From WTFY01 sp965203725 (GTDB lineage Bacteria; Pseudomonadota; Gammaproteobacteria; UBA4575): DNA of 64,000 nucleotides. The notes beneath the pieces are model-generated. The model worked only from the letters and a program-made list of their open reading frames with translations. It was not told the origin of the DNA and did no database searches. Position 1 is the first letter of the stretch. Every line of letters starts with the position of its first letter. The stretch spans positions 124,001 to 188,000 of the forward strand of contig CBDBDH010000001.1 of NCBI GenBank assembly GCA_965203725.1. The letters are read 5' to 3'. The position numbers and the translations under genes are program-made. This document shows positions 1 through 11,896 of this stretch, one piece after another.

Positions 1-3045
<3,045 letters not shown>

Positions 3046-3049
3046 GGGT

Positions 3050-4189
3050 TCACCGGGCGGCCTGGTAGTCTTTCATCATGGCGACGAACGGCTCGAACAG
3101 GGGACGCACATCCTGGGGGCCGGGGCTGGCTTCCGGGTGCCCCTGAAAACCGTAGGCGGGCTTTCGCACGTGACGGAGGCCCTGCAGGGACCGGTCGAAC
3201 AACGAGCGGTGGGTCGCCTGCAGGCAGTCCGGCAGGGTCTCTTCATCGACCGCGAATCCGTGGTTCTGGCTGCTGATCATCACCGAGCGCGTGCGCAGGT
3301 CCTGCACCGGATGATTGGCCCCGTGATGGCCGAACTTCATCTTGACCGTGCTCGCACCGCAGGCGAGGCCGAGCAACTGGTGTCCGAGGCAGATCCCGAA
3401 GACGGGCACCTCCCGGTCGAGGAGTTCCCGGATGGCCCGGATGGCATAGTCACAGGGCTGAGGGTCGCCGGGGCCGTTGGACAGGAAAACACCGTCCGGC
3501 TTCTTTTCGAGTACCTCACCGGCGCTCATGGTCGCCGGCACCACCTCGATGGAACAGCCGTGTTCGTGCAGGATGCGCAGGATGTTGCGCTTTACTCCGA
3601 AGTCGTAGGCAACCACGGAAAGCCGCGGCTTCACGCAAGCCGCCGGCTCGCTTCCGGGACCGGACCAGCAGCCTTCGTTCCACCGGTAGGGTTCTTTCGT
3701 GGTGACCTCGCGGGCCAGGTCCATGCCTTTGAGACCGGGGAAACTTCGTGCCGCTTCCAGGGCTTCGGCGGCATCGACTTTGCCTGCCGCAATCGCACCG
3801 TTCTGTGCACCTTTTTCACGCAGCACGCGGGTCAGGCGGCGGGTGTCGATGTCCGCAATTCCCGCAATGTTGTTACGGATGAGGTATTCGGACAGGCCGG
3901 TATCGGCGCGCCAGTTGCTGGCCTGTTCCGGGAGGTCCCGGATCACCAGCCCGCTGGCACGGATTCTGCCGGACTCCTCGTCCTCGGGGTTGGTGCCGAC
4001 GTTGCCGATGTGCGGGTAGGTCAGCGTGATGATCTGGCGCGCGTAGGAGGGGTCCGTGAGGATTTCCTGGTAGCCGGTGATGGAGGTGTTGAAAACCACC
4101 TCCCCGGTGGAGAGGCCTGCAGCGCCAATTGATGTTCCCCAAAAAAGAGTCCCGTCTTCCAGGGCGAGCAAGGCGGGCTGCAAACTCAA
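3050..4189 (-). CDS. carA: Carbamoyl-phosphate synthase small (glutaminase) subunit
   Basis: Hydrolyses glutamine and passes ammonia to CarB. The 379-residue product has the CPSase small-chain N-terminal domain (GYQEILTDPSY, about 39-49) and a C-terminal class I glutamine amidotransferase domain. The nucleophile lies in GICLGHQ and the His-Glu pair in GHPEASPGP near the end. The start is a TTG (4187-4189). It is supported by a strong GGAGG element at 4196-4200 and by the family-typical N-terminus; the overlapping ATG at 4211 is in another frame. A terminator-like hairpin lies between the putative promoter and the ribosome-binding site. Confidence 0.97.
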   Translation of the reverse strand: MSLQPALLALEDGTLFWGTSIGAAGLSTGEVVFNTSITGYQEILTDPSYARQIITLTYPHIGNVGTNPEDEESGRIRASGLVIRDLPEQASNWRADTGLSEYLIRNNIAGIADIDTRRLTRVLREKGAQNGAIAAGKVDAAEALEAARSFPGLKGMDLAREVTTKEPYRWNEGCWSGPGSEPAACVKPRLSVVAYDFGVKRNILRILHEHGCSIEVVPATMSAGEVLEKKPDGVFLSNGPGDPQPCDYAIRAIRELLDREVPVFGICLGHQLLGLACGASTVKMKFGHHGANHPVQDLRTRSVMISSQNHGFAVDEETLPDCLQATHRSLFDRSLQGLRHVRKPAYGFQGHPEASPGPQDVRPLFEPFVAMMKDYQAAR

Positions 4190-4211
4190 ACAGTTTCCTC
4201 CGGGTACACAT

Positions 4212-4242
4212 AAAAACGGGACGCGCGTTCAGGCCGTCCCGT
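4212..4242 (-). terminator. Terminator-like hairpin in the carA leader (possible attenuator)
   Basis: Perfect 8-bp inverted repeat, ACGGGACG (4216-4223) and CGTCCCGT (4235-4242), with an 11-nt loop. On the minus strand it is followed by five T residues (4216-4212). It lies about 12 nt upstream of the carA Shine-Dalgarno and 30 nt downstream of a candidate -10 element. It has the form of an intrinsic terminator. It could attenuate carAB transcription, or less likely end readthrough from the gene 320 bp upstream. Confidence 0.65.
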
Positions 4243-4276
4243 CGGGAAATTTCAGTGCTTTGGGTTGACCGGCCTG

Positions 4277-4282
4277 ATTGTA
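4277..4282 (-). promoter_or_regulatory. Candidate carA -10 element
   Basis: TACAAT on the minus strand, about 90 nt before the carA start. No good -35 hexamer is evident at 17 bp. A start near 4270 would give an 80-nt leader that contains the terminator-like hairpin. Confidence 0.4.
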
Positions 4283-4561
4283 CTGAACTCGGGCAGGTTT
4301 CGGAACCGGAAATTTAGGAGAATTGCCTGCAATGACCTGCGACCCCCGTCACGAGCCCGTGGCCTGAAACCCGGCCCAGGACACCGGTGCGGGAGCATTG
4401 TGCTTGCCACGTCCTTGAAGAGGCACCCAGACGATCACCAGGCTTTAGAAGCCACTTCCCCAGCCCGTGCCCTCGTCCTGCCAGGTCCTGCCCGCCCGTG
4501 CCACTGCGCCGACCCGCAGTACGCGCCCGCGACAGCGGTAAAGGCAGGTATTCGGTCCGGT
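4283..4561. other. Intergenic region upstream of carA
   Basis: About 280 bp between the putative carA promoter and the stop of the barrel protein gene. Open frames here are short extensions of shadows. I see no RNA gene, repeat or clear terminator. Confidence 0.5.
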
Positions 4562-5323
4562 CTAGAACAGCCGCACGTATCCCAGCGTAATCCCGACTTC
4601 TTCCACGTCAAAGTCGTAGTTGACCAAAGCACTGCGCTCGGTCGCTCCGTCACCCACGGACACGTCCATGTCCCACTCGGAGTAATGGGCGCAAACATCG
4701 ATGCGATGCGGGCCGCTGCCGAACTCCATGCCGGCGCCGATGAGCCACGGGGTGGCATTGCGCGTCCTTCGGGCTTCGCCGCGAATCGCGCCCGCGCCTG
4801 AGCCCTGGTTGTCATAGGCAGAGTGAAAGGTCGCTTCCAGCCGCTGCACACCGGCCAGCAGGTAGACGGAGCGATGATCCCCCAGCGCGTAGCCCAGCTG
4901 TGCGTTGAGCCCGTAGCCGTGATTCTTCTCCACCCTCCACTTGCCGGGGAACACCTGTTCCGAGGGGATGGGGACGGCATCGCCATGATAGCTGCCTTCA
5001 AGGTAGCCGCGCACGGTACCCGAGTAGACGGTGCCCTCGATCTCACCGGAGAACCACAGTTTCCCGGACAGGGCGGTGCGGTACCCCAGGCTCAGGGACA
5101 GCGCGTGAAAGCTGTCCTCGTTGCTGTCGTGGGTGACCCGATAAGTGCCCGCAGGGTGCGCATCGAGCACACCTGCGTGATAGCGCACATCCTTTTCATG
5201 CCTGATGTCCGCAAATTCCATGTGGATACCGGTGCCTGCATAGAAGCCGCTGGCCCACGCATTGCCTGCTCCCCACGAAAAGATCAGCAAAAGGACAGTG
5301 GCTGGACCCTTGTATAATCGCAT
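4562..5323 (-). CDS. Predicted outer-membrane beta-barrel protein
   Basis: A 253-residue protein with a Sec signal peptide (MRLYKGPATVLLLIFSWGAG, cleavage probably after NAWA near residue 24). Alternating hydrophobic and polar strands follow, and the C-terminus YVRLF ends in the terminal phenylalanine favoured by BAM substrates. Segments such as GFYAGTGI and LGYALGDHRSVYLLAGVQ resemble small opacity/OmpA-type barrels. No ligand or function can be assigned. It is flanked by carA and the TauE-like gene with no obvious operon link. Confidence 0.75.
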   Translation of the reverse strand: MRLYKGPATVLLLIFSWGAGNAWASGFYAGTGIHMEFADIRHEKDVRYHAGVLDAHPAGTYRVTHDSNEDSFHALSLSLGYRTALSGKLWFSGEIEGTVYSGTVRGYLEGSYHGDAVPIPSEQVFPGKWRVEKNHGYGLNAQLGYALGDHRSVYLLAGVQRLEATFHSAYDNQGSGAGAIRGEARRTRNATPWLIGAGMEFGSGPHRIDVCAHYSEWDMDVSVGDGATERSALVNYDFDVEEVGITLGYVRLF

Positions 5324-5438
5324 TGCCGTGTACCCGTGTATTCAAAGACAGGAAGTAAGATACCTCAACTCCGGGGGTTTCAGGTAGTACGAATCGGCCG
5401 CGAATCCCCCGGCGTGCCCGATTCCGTGAACGCCGGAT

Positions 5439-5798
5439 TCATTTCTGAAACACCAGGTAGGCCGCAAGGCCCAGCAGGATGACCGCGAAAATCTTCTTGA
5501 AGTTTGCCGTGGCGACATGCTCGAGCAGGTACGGGCCGATCTGTGCACCCAGCAGTCCGCCAAGGCCCAGGGCAATGGCCACCCGGTAATCGATATTGGC
5601 GAGCCGGCCGTGCGCGAACAGGGCCGACAGCGAGATGATCAGGATCGCCAGAAACGAGGTGCCGACCGCCTTTTGCGCCGTATATCCGAGGGTGATGAGC
5701 AGCGGCACCATCAAGAATCCGCCGCCCAGCCCCGTAAACGATGCGCCCACCCCGACGAAAATGCCGGACAAGATAAGTAATGTGTAGTTCAGTGCCAT
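5439..5798 (-). CDS. Half-length TauE/SafE-family membrane protein
   Basis: A 119-residue, highly hydrophobic protein with about four predicted membrane segments and the TauE/SafE (DUF81) signature GASFTGLGGGFLMVPLL near its N-terminus. The family usually has two such repeats in about 250 residues and is linked to export of sulfite or other organic and inorganic anions. Here only one repeat exists, bounded by a good ribosome-binding site (GGAGG seven bases before the ATG) and a normal stop, so it looks like a genuine single-repeat protein that would have to dimerise. Substrate unknown. Confidence 0.85.
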   Translation of the reverse strand: MALNYTLLILSGIFVGVGASFTGLGGGFLMVPLLITLGYTAQKAVGTSFLAILIISLSALFAHGRLANIDYRVAIALGLGGLLGAQIGPYLLEHVATANFKKIFAVILLGLAAYLVFQK

Positions 5799-5912
5799 CG
5801 ATCGCCTCCCCGGTGAAAAATCTTTTTCCGCGATGACGGGGCTCGACCTGCCGGAGTCCCGTCATGCCGCCAGGGGCCCCAGCGCCCCTCAACCAGTAGT
5901 GGGCAGGCCGTG

Positions 5913-6713
5913 CTAGATGTCCAGCACATCGCGCATGTCGAAAAGCCCGGGACCCCGGCCTGACAGCCAGGCGGCGGCGCGCAGGGCTCCCCGGGCAAAG
6001 TTCATCCGGCTGGAAGCGCGATGCGTGACTTCAATGCGCTCGCCCTCCCCGCAGAACATGACCGTGTGCTCCCCCACGATGTCACCGGCCCGGATGGTTT
6101 CAAAGCCAATGGTCTTTCTGTCACGCTCCCCGGTGTGGCCCTGTCGGCCGAAGACCGCGCAGTCCGCCAGCTTGCGCCCGAGGCGCTCGGCCACCACCTC
6201 ACCCATGCGCAACGCGGTTCCCGAAGGCGCATCCACCTTGTGGCGGTGGTGCGCCTCGATGATCTCGATGTCATAGTCATCGCGCAGCGTATCGGCCGCC
6301 ACCTGCAACAGCTTCAGGCACAGGTTCACCCCGACACTCATGTTCGGTGCGTACACGATGGAGATGTCCTGGCTGGCCTCCTGCAGCTTCAGTACCTGGG
6401 CCTCGTCCAGGCCGGTCGTGCCGATGACCATGGACTTGCCATGCCTGCGACAGCTGTCCAGCGACTGCATCGTACATTCGGGCACGGTGAAGTCGATCAG
6501 GATATCGAAATCCTCGCGACGGCTCTCGAGGTCATGGCCGATGATCACGCCCGTCGTCCCGGCCCCGGCCATCTCCCCGGCATCGCGGCCGATTGCATCT
6601 GCCGTGGCCGCCTCGAACGCGGCACCGAGGCGCATCTGCCCGTCTTCCACACAGGCCTGGACCAGCGTCTTTCCCATTCGCCCCGCAGCACCATTGATCC
6701 CAAGCACAAGCAT
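5913..6713 (-). CDS. dapB: 4-hydroxy-tetrahydrodipicolinate reductase
   Basis: NAD(P)H-dependent step of the diaminopimelate/lysine pathway, supplying peptidoglycan and lysine. The 266-residue product starts MLVLGINGAAGRMGKTL with the Rossmann GxxGxxG loop. It carries the catalytic segment EIIEAHHRHKVDAPSGTA and a family-normal length. I chose the ATG at 6713, preceded by GAGGA, over an upstream ATG at 6767 that adds a non-homologous 18-residue leader. It has its own promoter-like TATAAT at 6745-6750. Confidence 0.96.
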   Translation of the reverse strand: MLVLGINGAAGRMGKTLVQACVEDGQMRLGAAFEAATADAIGRDAGEMAGAGTTGVIIGHDLESRREDFDILIDFTVPECTMQSLDSCRRHGKSMVIGTTGLDEAQVLKLQEASQDISIVYAPNMSVGVNLCLKLLQVAADTLRDDYDIEIIEAHHRHKVDAPSGTALRMGEVVAERLGRKLADCAVFGRQGHTGERDRKTIGFETIRAGDIVGEHTVMFCGEGERIEVTHRASSRMNFARGALRAAAWLSGRGPGLFDMRDVLDI

Positions 6714-6744
6714 TCCACTGTCCTCACGAAATATCAGTCGGCCA

Positions 6745-6750
6745 ATTATA
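6745..6750 (-). promoter_or_regulatory. Candidate dapB -10 element (TATAAT)
   Basis: Consensus TATAAT on the minus strand, 32 nt before the dapB start in the 123-bp dnaJ-dapB gap. The -35 region is weak, with TTGTGC only 11 bp upstream. It suggests dapB is not wholly dependent on the heat-shock transcript. Confidence 0.45.
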
Positions 6751-6836
6751 CATTTGATGCCGCACAAGCGACGCGGTCCCGTTTTACGGGCGCAGGGGGT
6801 GAGATACGGGGATGCCCGGGCGGGCTCCGGATGCGA

Positions 6837-7961
6837 TCAATGCGACCAGAACTTGAGCTCGTCGAAGAAACTCTTCACGTCATCGGTCCAGGAATGCGAG
6901 CGCGGGCTGTGGCGGTCCCCGCCCTTGTCGACGTCCTGGGCAAATTTCCCGAGCAGTTCCTTTTGGTGCTTGCTGAGATTGACGGGGGTCTCGACGACGA
7001 TTGAGCAGAGCAGGTCGCCCTGCGTGCTGGCGCGCACGGGCCGCACGCCCTTGCCGCGCAGGCGAAACAGTCGCCCGGTCTGCGTTTCGGCCGGGACCTT
7101 GAGCTTGACCTTGCCTTTCAGGGTTGGGACTTCCACTTCGCCGCCCAGCGCGGCCATGCTGAAACTGATTGGAACTTCACAGTGCAAATCACTGTTTTCT
7201 CGAGTGAAAAGCTCGTGGGGACGCACGTAGATCTGTACGTAGAGATCTCCCGGCGGACCGTTGTTGGTGCCTGCTTCCCCTTCGCCGGACAGGCGAATCC
7301 TATCGCCGCTGTCGACCCCGGCCGGCACCTTGACGGAGAGCTTTTTCGTGACGCGCCTTCGCCCCGTGCCCCGGCAGTAGTCACATGGAACCCGGATGAT
7401 CTTGCCCCGGCCGTGACACTGCGGACAGGTTTGCTGGATCGAGAAAAAGCCCTGCTGCATGCGGACCTGGCCCGCCCCGCCGCAGGTGGGGCAGGTTTCA
7501 GCCGAGGTGCCCGGTGCGGCGCCGGACCCGTCGCATTTTTCGCAGTTGGACTGGCGCGGGACCTCCAGCGTCGACTCGGTGCCGAACACCGCCTCTTCCA
7601 GGCTGATTTCCAGGTCGTGCTGAAGATCGGACCCGCGGTATACGCGTTGCGAGGAACCGCGCCCGCTGCCGAAGATATCCCCGAAGATGTCGCCGAAAAT
7701 GTCGCTGAAGTCCGCGGTGCTGCCGGCGGCTCCGCCCTGAACCCCGGCATGCCCGAACTGGTCGTAGGCCTGGCGCTTCTGCGCATCGCCGAGAATTTCG
7801 TAGGCCTCTTTCGCTTCCTTGAACTTTCGTTCCGCCTCCCGGTCCCCGGGGTTGCGGTCCGGGTGGTATTTCATGGCGAGTCGGCGGTACGCCTTTTTCA
7901 GCCCGCCTGCATCCGCCGAGCGGTCAACGCCAAGTACTTCGTAATAATCTCTCTTGCTCAT
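6837..7961 (-). CDS. dnaJ: Chaperone protein DnaJ (Hsp40)
   Basis: Co-chaperone that delivers clients to DnaK and stimulates its ATPase. The 374-residue type I DnaJ has an N-terminal J domain with the HPD motif (KYHPDRNPGD, about 31-40) and a Gly/Phe-rich linker (about 75-115). Four zinc-binding CxxCxGxG repeats follow (CEKCDGSG, CPTCGGAG, CPQCHGRG, CDYCRGTG), then the C-terminal substrate-binding domains. The start MSKRDYYEVLGV is family-typical; a 12-residue upstream extension is rejected. It lies downstream of dnaK, separated by 131 bp containing two hairpins. Confidence 0.98.
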   Translation of the reverse strand: MSKRDYYEVLGVDRSADAGGLKKAYRRLAMKYHPDRNPGDREAERKFKEAKEAYEILGDAQKRQAYDQFGHAGVQGGAAGSTADFSDIFGDIFGDIFGSGRGSSQRVYRGSDLQHDLEISLEEAVFGTESTLEVPRQSNCEKCDGSGAAPGTSAETCPTCGGAGQVRMQQGFFSIQQTCPQCHGRGKIIRVPCDYCRGTGRRRVTKKLSVKVPAGVDSGDRIRLSGEGEAGTNNGPPGDLYVQIYVRPHELFTRENSDLHCEVPISFSMAALGGEVEVPTLKGKVKLKVPAETQTGRLFRLRGKGVRPVRASTQGDLLCSIVVETPVNLSKHQKELLGKFAQDVDKGGDRHSPRSHSWTDDVKSFFDELKFWSH

Positions 7962-7975
7962 CACCTGTCCAGAAA

Positions 7976-8038
7976 AACGAAAGTCCGGGCCCGCCAAACG
8001 AACCCGGACTGCCAGAGCTTCCCTGATCCCGTATCAGG
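7976..8038 (-). terminator. Two hairpins in the dnaK-dnaJ gap, one terminator-like
   Basis: First on the transcript: CCTGAT/ATCAGG (8022-8027 and 8033-8038, 5-nt loop). Then AGTCCGGG/CCCGGACT (7982-7989 and 8003-8010, 13-nt loop), followed on the minus strand by TTCGTTTTT. The second has the shape of an intrinsic terminator. It would reduce dnaJ expression relative to dnaK, as in other chaperone operons. Confidence 0.6.
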
Positions 8039-8092
8039 AAAAGGCGTGCAGTGTACCGCTACCGGTATCGGCGGACTCTGCCCGTATGCCCG

Positions 8093-10027
8093 TCATGATT
8101 TCTTGCCGTCGTCCACTTCCTCAAACTCGGCATCGACCACGTCCTCCTGACCGGTGCCGCCGCCAGCCCCCGGCGCATCTCCCGGGTCCCCGGACGGTGC
8201 ATCGGTACTGGCCTGGGCATACATGCGCTCGGCCAGTTTGCCCGAGGCCTCGGCCAGGGCCTGGGTCTTGGTCTCGATGACCTCCTGGTTGTCCTTGTCC
8301 AGCACGTCCTTCAGGTCCTTGATGGCGTTCTCGATCTGCAGGCGCTCTTCCTGCTCGACCTTGTCGCCCATCTCGGCCAGCGACTTCTCCGTGGCATGGA
8401 TCATCTGGTCCGCCTGGTTCCTCGCACCGACGAGTGCGCCGAACTTCTTGTCCTCTTCCGCATGCGCCTCGGCATCCTTGACCATTTTTTCAATCTCGTC
8501 ATCGGACAGGCCGCTGGAGGCCTTGATCACGATCGACTGTTCCTTTCCGGTCGCCTTGTCCTTGGCGGACACGTTCAGGATGCCGTTGGCATCGATATCG
8601 AAAGTCACCTCGATCTGGGGCATGCCACGCGGGGCCGGCGGAATATCCGTCAGGTCAAAACGTCCCAGCGACTTGTTCGCCCCGGCCTGCTCGCGTTCGC
8701 CCTGCAGTACATGCACGGTGACGGCCGTCTGGTTGTTTTCCGCGGTCGAGAATACCTGCTGCGCATTGGTCGGGATCGTGGTGTTTTTCTCGATCAGCCG
8801 GGTCATCACCCCGCCGAGGGTCTCAATTCCCAGTGACAGCGGCGTGACATCGAGCAGCAGCACGTCCTTGACGTCACCGCCCAGCACACCGGCCTGGATG
8901 GCGGCCCCCACGGCCACGGCCTCGTCCGGGTTGACGTCCTTGCGCGGCTCCTTGCCGAAAAAGTCCTGTACCACCTGCTGCACCTTCGGCATCCGGGTCT
9001 GTCCGCCCACCAGGATGACGTCGTTGATGTCGGAGGCTGACAGGTTGGCATCCTGCAGGGCCTGCTTGCAGGGCGCGATGGTGCGTTGCACCAGCTCTTC
9101 CACCAGGGCTTCGAGCTTGGCCCGCGTGACCTTGATGTTCAGGTGCTTGGGGCCGGACTGGTCAGCCGTGATATAGGGCAGGTTCACTTCCGTCTGCTGT
9201 CCCGAGGACAATTCGATCTTGGCCTTCTCGGCCGCTTCCTTCAGGCGCTGCAGGGCCAGCGGGTCGTTGTGCAGGTCGAAACCCTGGTCCTTCTTGAACT
9301 CGTCGGCCAGGTAGTCGATCAGGCGCATGTCGAAATCCTCACCCCCCAGGAAGGTATCGCCGTTGGTGGACAGGACCTCGAACTGGTGTTCGCCGTCGAC
9401 CTCCGCAATTTCAATGATCGAGATGTCGAACGTGCCCCCGCCCAGGTCGTACACTGCGATCTTGCTGTCGCCGCGCTTCTTGTCCATGCCGTAGGCCAGG
9501 GCCGCGGCCGTCGGTTCGTTGATGATCCGTTTCACGTCCAGGCCTGCGATCTTGCCGGCATCCTTGGTGGCCTGGCGCTGCGAGTCGTTGAAGTAGGCCG
9601 GTACCGTGATGACGGCCTCGGTGACGTCTTCGCCCAGGTATTCCTCGGCCGTCTTTTTCATTTTCATCAGGATGCGCGCGGAGATTTCAGGCGGCGCCAT
9701 CTTGTTGTCCTTGGCCTCCACCCAGGCATCGCCGTTGTCCGCACGGATGATCCTGTAGGGCACCAGCTTGATGTCCTTCTGCACGGCATCTTCCTCGAAG
9801 CGCCGGCCGATCAGGCGCTTGATCGCGAACAGGGTGTTGGTGGGATTGGTGACGGACTGGCGCTTGGCCGACTGGCCGACCAGGGCCTCGTCGTCTTCCG
9901 TGAAAGCGACGATGGAGGGCGTGGTTCGGTCCCCCTCGCTATTCTCGATCACCTTGGGCGTCGTGCCTTCCATGACGGCCACGCATGAATTGGTGGTGCC
10001 TAAATCAATACCAATGATCTTTCCCAT
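8093..10027 (-). CDS. dnaK: Chaperone protein DnaK (Hsp70)
   Basis: ATP-dependent cytosolic chaperone for nascent and stress-denatured proteins. At 644 residues it is full length. The N-terminus MGKIIGIDLGTTNSC holds phosphate loop 1, and AVYDLGGGTFDISI (about 195-208) is the second phosphate-binding loop. The interdomain linker appears as DVLLLDVTPLSLGIETL (about 389-405), and the C-terminal tail ends with the acidic EEVDDGKKS. It works with GrpE and DnaJ encoded on either side. Confidence 0.99.
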   Translation of the reverse strand: MGKIIGIDLGTTNSCVAVMEGTTPKVIENSEGDRTTPSIVAFTEDDEALVGQSAKRQSVTNPTNTLFAIKRLIGRRFEEDAVQKDIKLVPYRIIRADNGDAWVEAKDNKMAPPEISARILMKMKKTAEEYLGEDVTEAVITVPAYFNDSQRQATKDAGKIAGLDVKRIINEPTAAALAYGMDKKRGDSKIAVYDLGGGTFDISIIEIAEVDGEHQFEVLSTNGDTFLGGEDFDMRLIDYLADEFKKDQGFDLHNDPLALQRLKEAAEKAKIELSSGQQTEVNLPYITADQSGPKHLNIKVTRAKLEALVEELVQRTIAPCKQALQDANLSASDINDVILVGGQTRMPKVQQVVQDFFGKEPRKDVNPDEAVAVGAAIQAGVLGGDVKDVLLLDVTPLSLGIETLGGVMTRLIEKNTTIPTNAQQVFSTAENNQTAVTVHVLQGEREQAGANKSLGRFDLTDIPPAPRGMPQIEVTFDIDANGILNVSAKDKATGKEQSIVIKASSGLSDDEIEKMVKDAEAHAEEDKKFGALVGARNQADQMIHATEKSLAEMGDKVEQEERLQIENAIKDLKDVLDKDNQEVIETKTQALAEASGKLAERMYAQASTDAPSGDPGDAPGAGGGTGQEDVVDAEFEEVDDGKKS

Positions 10028-10161
10028 CGTATATCTCCAAAAAAGTCCAGGATCTAGTCAGGTATCCGGTTGAATCTCGTGTTTTTATGAATATTGGGCC
10101 GATTTCCGGGGTTTCAAGGCTCACCGATACCCCGCTGTGGTTGTGGATGAACGGGAATCCG

Positions 10162-10737
10162 TCAGTCGCCGGATTCCTCCGGGGCCCTGGAAACGATCAC
10201 CATGGCCGGGCGCAGCAGGCGCTCGTGCAGGGTATACCCCTTTTGCATGACCCGGATGACCGTATTTGGCGCGTGCTCATGGCTCTCCTGGGTAGTCATG
10301 GCCTGATGCAGGTTCGGATCGAAGGCCTCCCCGACCGGGTCCACTTCCTCGATGGCGAACTTCTGCAGGGCGCTGACCAGCACCTTCAGGGTCAGCGCAG
10401 TGCCTTCCCGGAGCTTGGCGGCCTCCACCTCTCCCGCATCCAGGCCCAGTTCCAGGCTGTCCTTCACCTGCAACAGTTCGCTGGCAAACTTCTCGATCGC
10501 GTACTTGTGCGTGTTCGAGACGTCACGTTCGGCACGCTTTCGCAGGTTCTCCATCTCGGCCTGCATGCGCAGCATCTTGTCATGGCATTCGTCCGCCTTG
10601 CTCCGGGCCTCTTCCAGTTCGTCCTGAAGCGAAACCTCCGCTGGCGGGGCATCGGCAGCCTTCGGGTCTGCGCCATCCGCTGTCGCTTCCTCGTCCTGCA
10701 CGTCGTGCGGATCGGGTTTTTTCACGGTGTCATTCAT
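10162..10737 (-). CDS. grpE: Nucleotide exchange factor GrpE
   Basis: Releases ADP from DnaK. The 191-residue protein has an acidic, disordered N-terminus, a long coiled coil (about 35-95, KMLRMQAEMENLRKRAERD) and the C-terminal beta domain with HQAMTTQES and TVIRVMQKGYTLHERLLRP. It sits 134 bp upstream of dnaK and 49 bp downstream of hrcA. A sigma32-like promoter overlaps the hrcA stop, so grpE-dnaK-dnaJ can probably be induced separately from hrcA. Confidence 0.98.
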   Translation of the reverse strand: MNDTVKKPDPHDVQDEEATADGADPKAADAPPAEVSLQDELEEARSKADECHDKMLRMQAEMENLRKRAERDVSNTHKYAIEKFASELLQVKDSLELGLDAGEVEAAKLREGTALTLKVLVSALQKFAIEEVDPVGEAFDPNLHQAMTTQESHEHAPNTVIRVMQKGYTLHERLLRPAMVIVSRAPEESGD

Positions 10738-10777
10738 GATTCAGCAGGCCATTGAAAACGGCTCGTCCCAGAACAGC

Positions 10778-10805
10778 ATATGTGGGCTAGTTTTGAATAT
10801 TCAAG
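10778..10805 (-). promoter_or_regulatory. Sigma32-like heat-shock promoter for grpE-dnaK-dnaJ
   Basis: On the minus strand: CTTGAAT (-35, 10799-10805), a 13-bp spacer, then CCACATAT (-10, 10778-10785), close to the known consensus CTTGAAA-N13/14-CCCCATNT. It overlaps the 3' end of hrcA and ends about 40 nt before the grpE start. Confidence 0.65.
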
Positions 10806-11839
10806 GCTTCGCCAAGCAGCCGGGCCGTCAGGTCGACGATCGGGATCACCCGGTTGTAGGACATCCGGGTCGGTCCGACGACGGCCAGCACGCCCATCAC
10901 TTCATCATCCACCGTGTAAGGCGAGGTGATGACGCTGCAGTCATCCAGTACCGCATAGCCGGATTCCTGGCCAATGAAAATCTGCACGCCGTCGGCACAG
11001 ATGCAGCGGTCCAGCAGACGCAGGAATTCCCGCTTCTGGCTGAAGGCCTCGAACAGGCTCCTGAGTTTCTCGATGTCGGACAGATCGTCGAACTCCATGA
11101 GGTTGGTCTGGCCGACGACCACGTAATCGGATTGACCGGAGCCGGAAAATACCTGCTCTCCCATCTCCACGGCAGAGCGCATGAGATCGTTCATGTGTTC
11201 CCGCAGGCGATCCAGCTCCAGGAGAATCTTCTGCCTGGCCGCCACCAGGTCCTGGCCTGCGCACAGTTCGTTGATGTAGTTGGCCGCCTGCTGCAGCTCG
11301 GCCTCGGTGTAGTCGCGGTCGGCCTGCAGGATCCGGTTCTGCACCTCCCGCTGGTTCATGACCAGGATGGCCAGCACCCGGTGCTCGGAAAGCGGCAGGA
11401 ACTCGATGTGGCGGAACTCGGCGCGCTCGATCTTGGGCAGGGTGACCAGTCCCGCCATGCCGGTCAGGCCGGACAGCAGCGCCGAGGCGCTTTCCACCAG
11501 GCCGTTCACATTCTGGGAAGGATCCAGGTTTTCCTTCATCTGTGAGACCACGTCGGTGGTGATCGGCTGGACCTTGAGCATGGTGTCCACGAACAGGCGG
11601 TAGCCCTTGGTCGTGGGGATGCGCCCGGCCGAGGTGTGCGGGGATTCCACGAAACCGAAATCCTCCAGGTCCGCCATGACATTGCGCACGGTGGCCGGGC
11701 TGATCTCCAGTTCGGACTTGCGTGCCAGGGTGCGCGAGCCGAGCGGCTGGCCTCCCGAGATGTAGTTCTCCACCAGGACTTTCAGCAGTAGCTGGGTCCG
11801 CTCGCTCAGTGAATAATTTTGCTCTTCGATTGCAGCCAT
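10787..11839 (-). CDS. hrcA: Heat-inducible transcription repressor HrcA
   Basis: Repressor that in known systems binds CIRCE inverted repeats upstream of chaperone operons. The 350-residue product has an N-terminal winged helix (ISPATVRNVMADLEDFGFVE, about 50-69), the SPHTSAGRIPTTKGYR segment and a C-terminal GAF-like domain. The ATG at 11839 gives the family start MAAIEEQNYSLSERTQLLL. The much longer open frame reaching 12949 runs antisense through nadK and is rejected. I found no CIRCE repeat near this gene or grpE. Confidence 0.96.
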   Translation of the reverse strand: MAAIEEQNYSLSERTQLLLKVLVENYISGGQPLGSRTLARKSELEISPATVRNVMADLEDFGFVESPHTSAGRIPTTKGYRLFVDTMLKVQPITTDVVSQMKENLDPSQNVNGLVESASALLSGLTGMAGLVTLPKIERAEFRHIEFLPLSEHRVLAILVMNQREVQNRILQADRDYTEAELQQAANYINELCAGQDLVAARQKILLELDRLREHMNDLMRSAVEMGEQVFSGSGQSDYVVVGQTNLMEFDDLSDIEKLRSLFEAFSQKREFLRLLDRCICADGVQIFIGQESGYAVLDDCSVITSPYTVDDEVMGVLAVVGPTRMSYNRVIPIVDLTARLLGEALNIQN

Positions 11840-11896
11840 GGTCCGGGGCATTCTAAGCCAGAGATCGGGAATTCCATACCGGAAAGTGCCCGAAAC

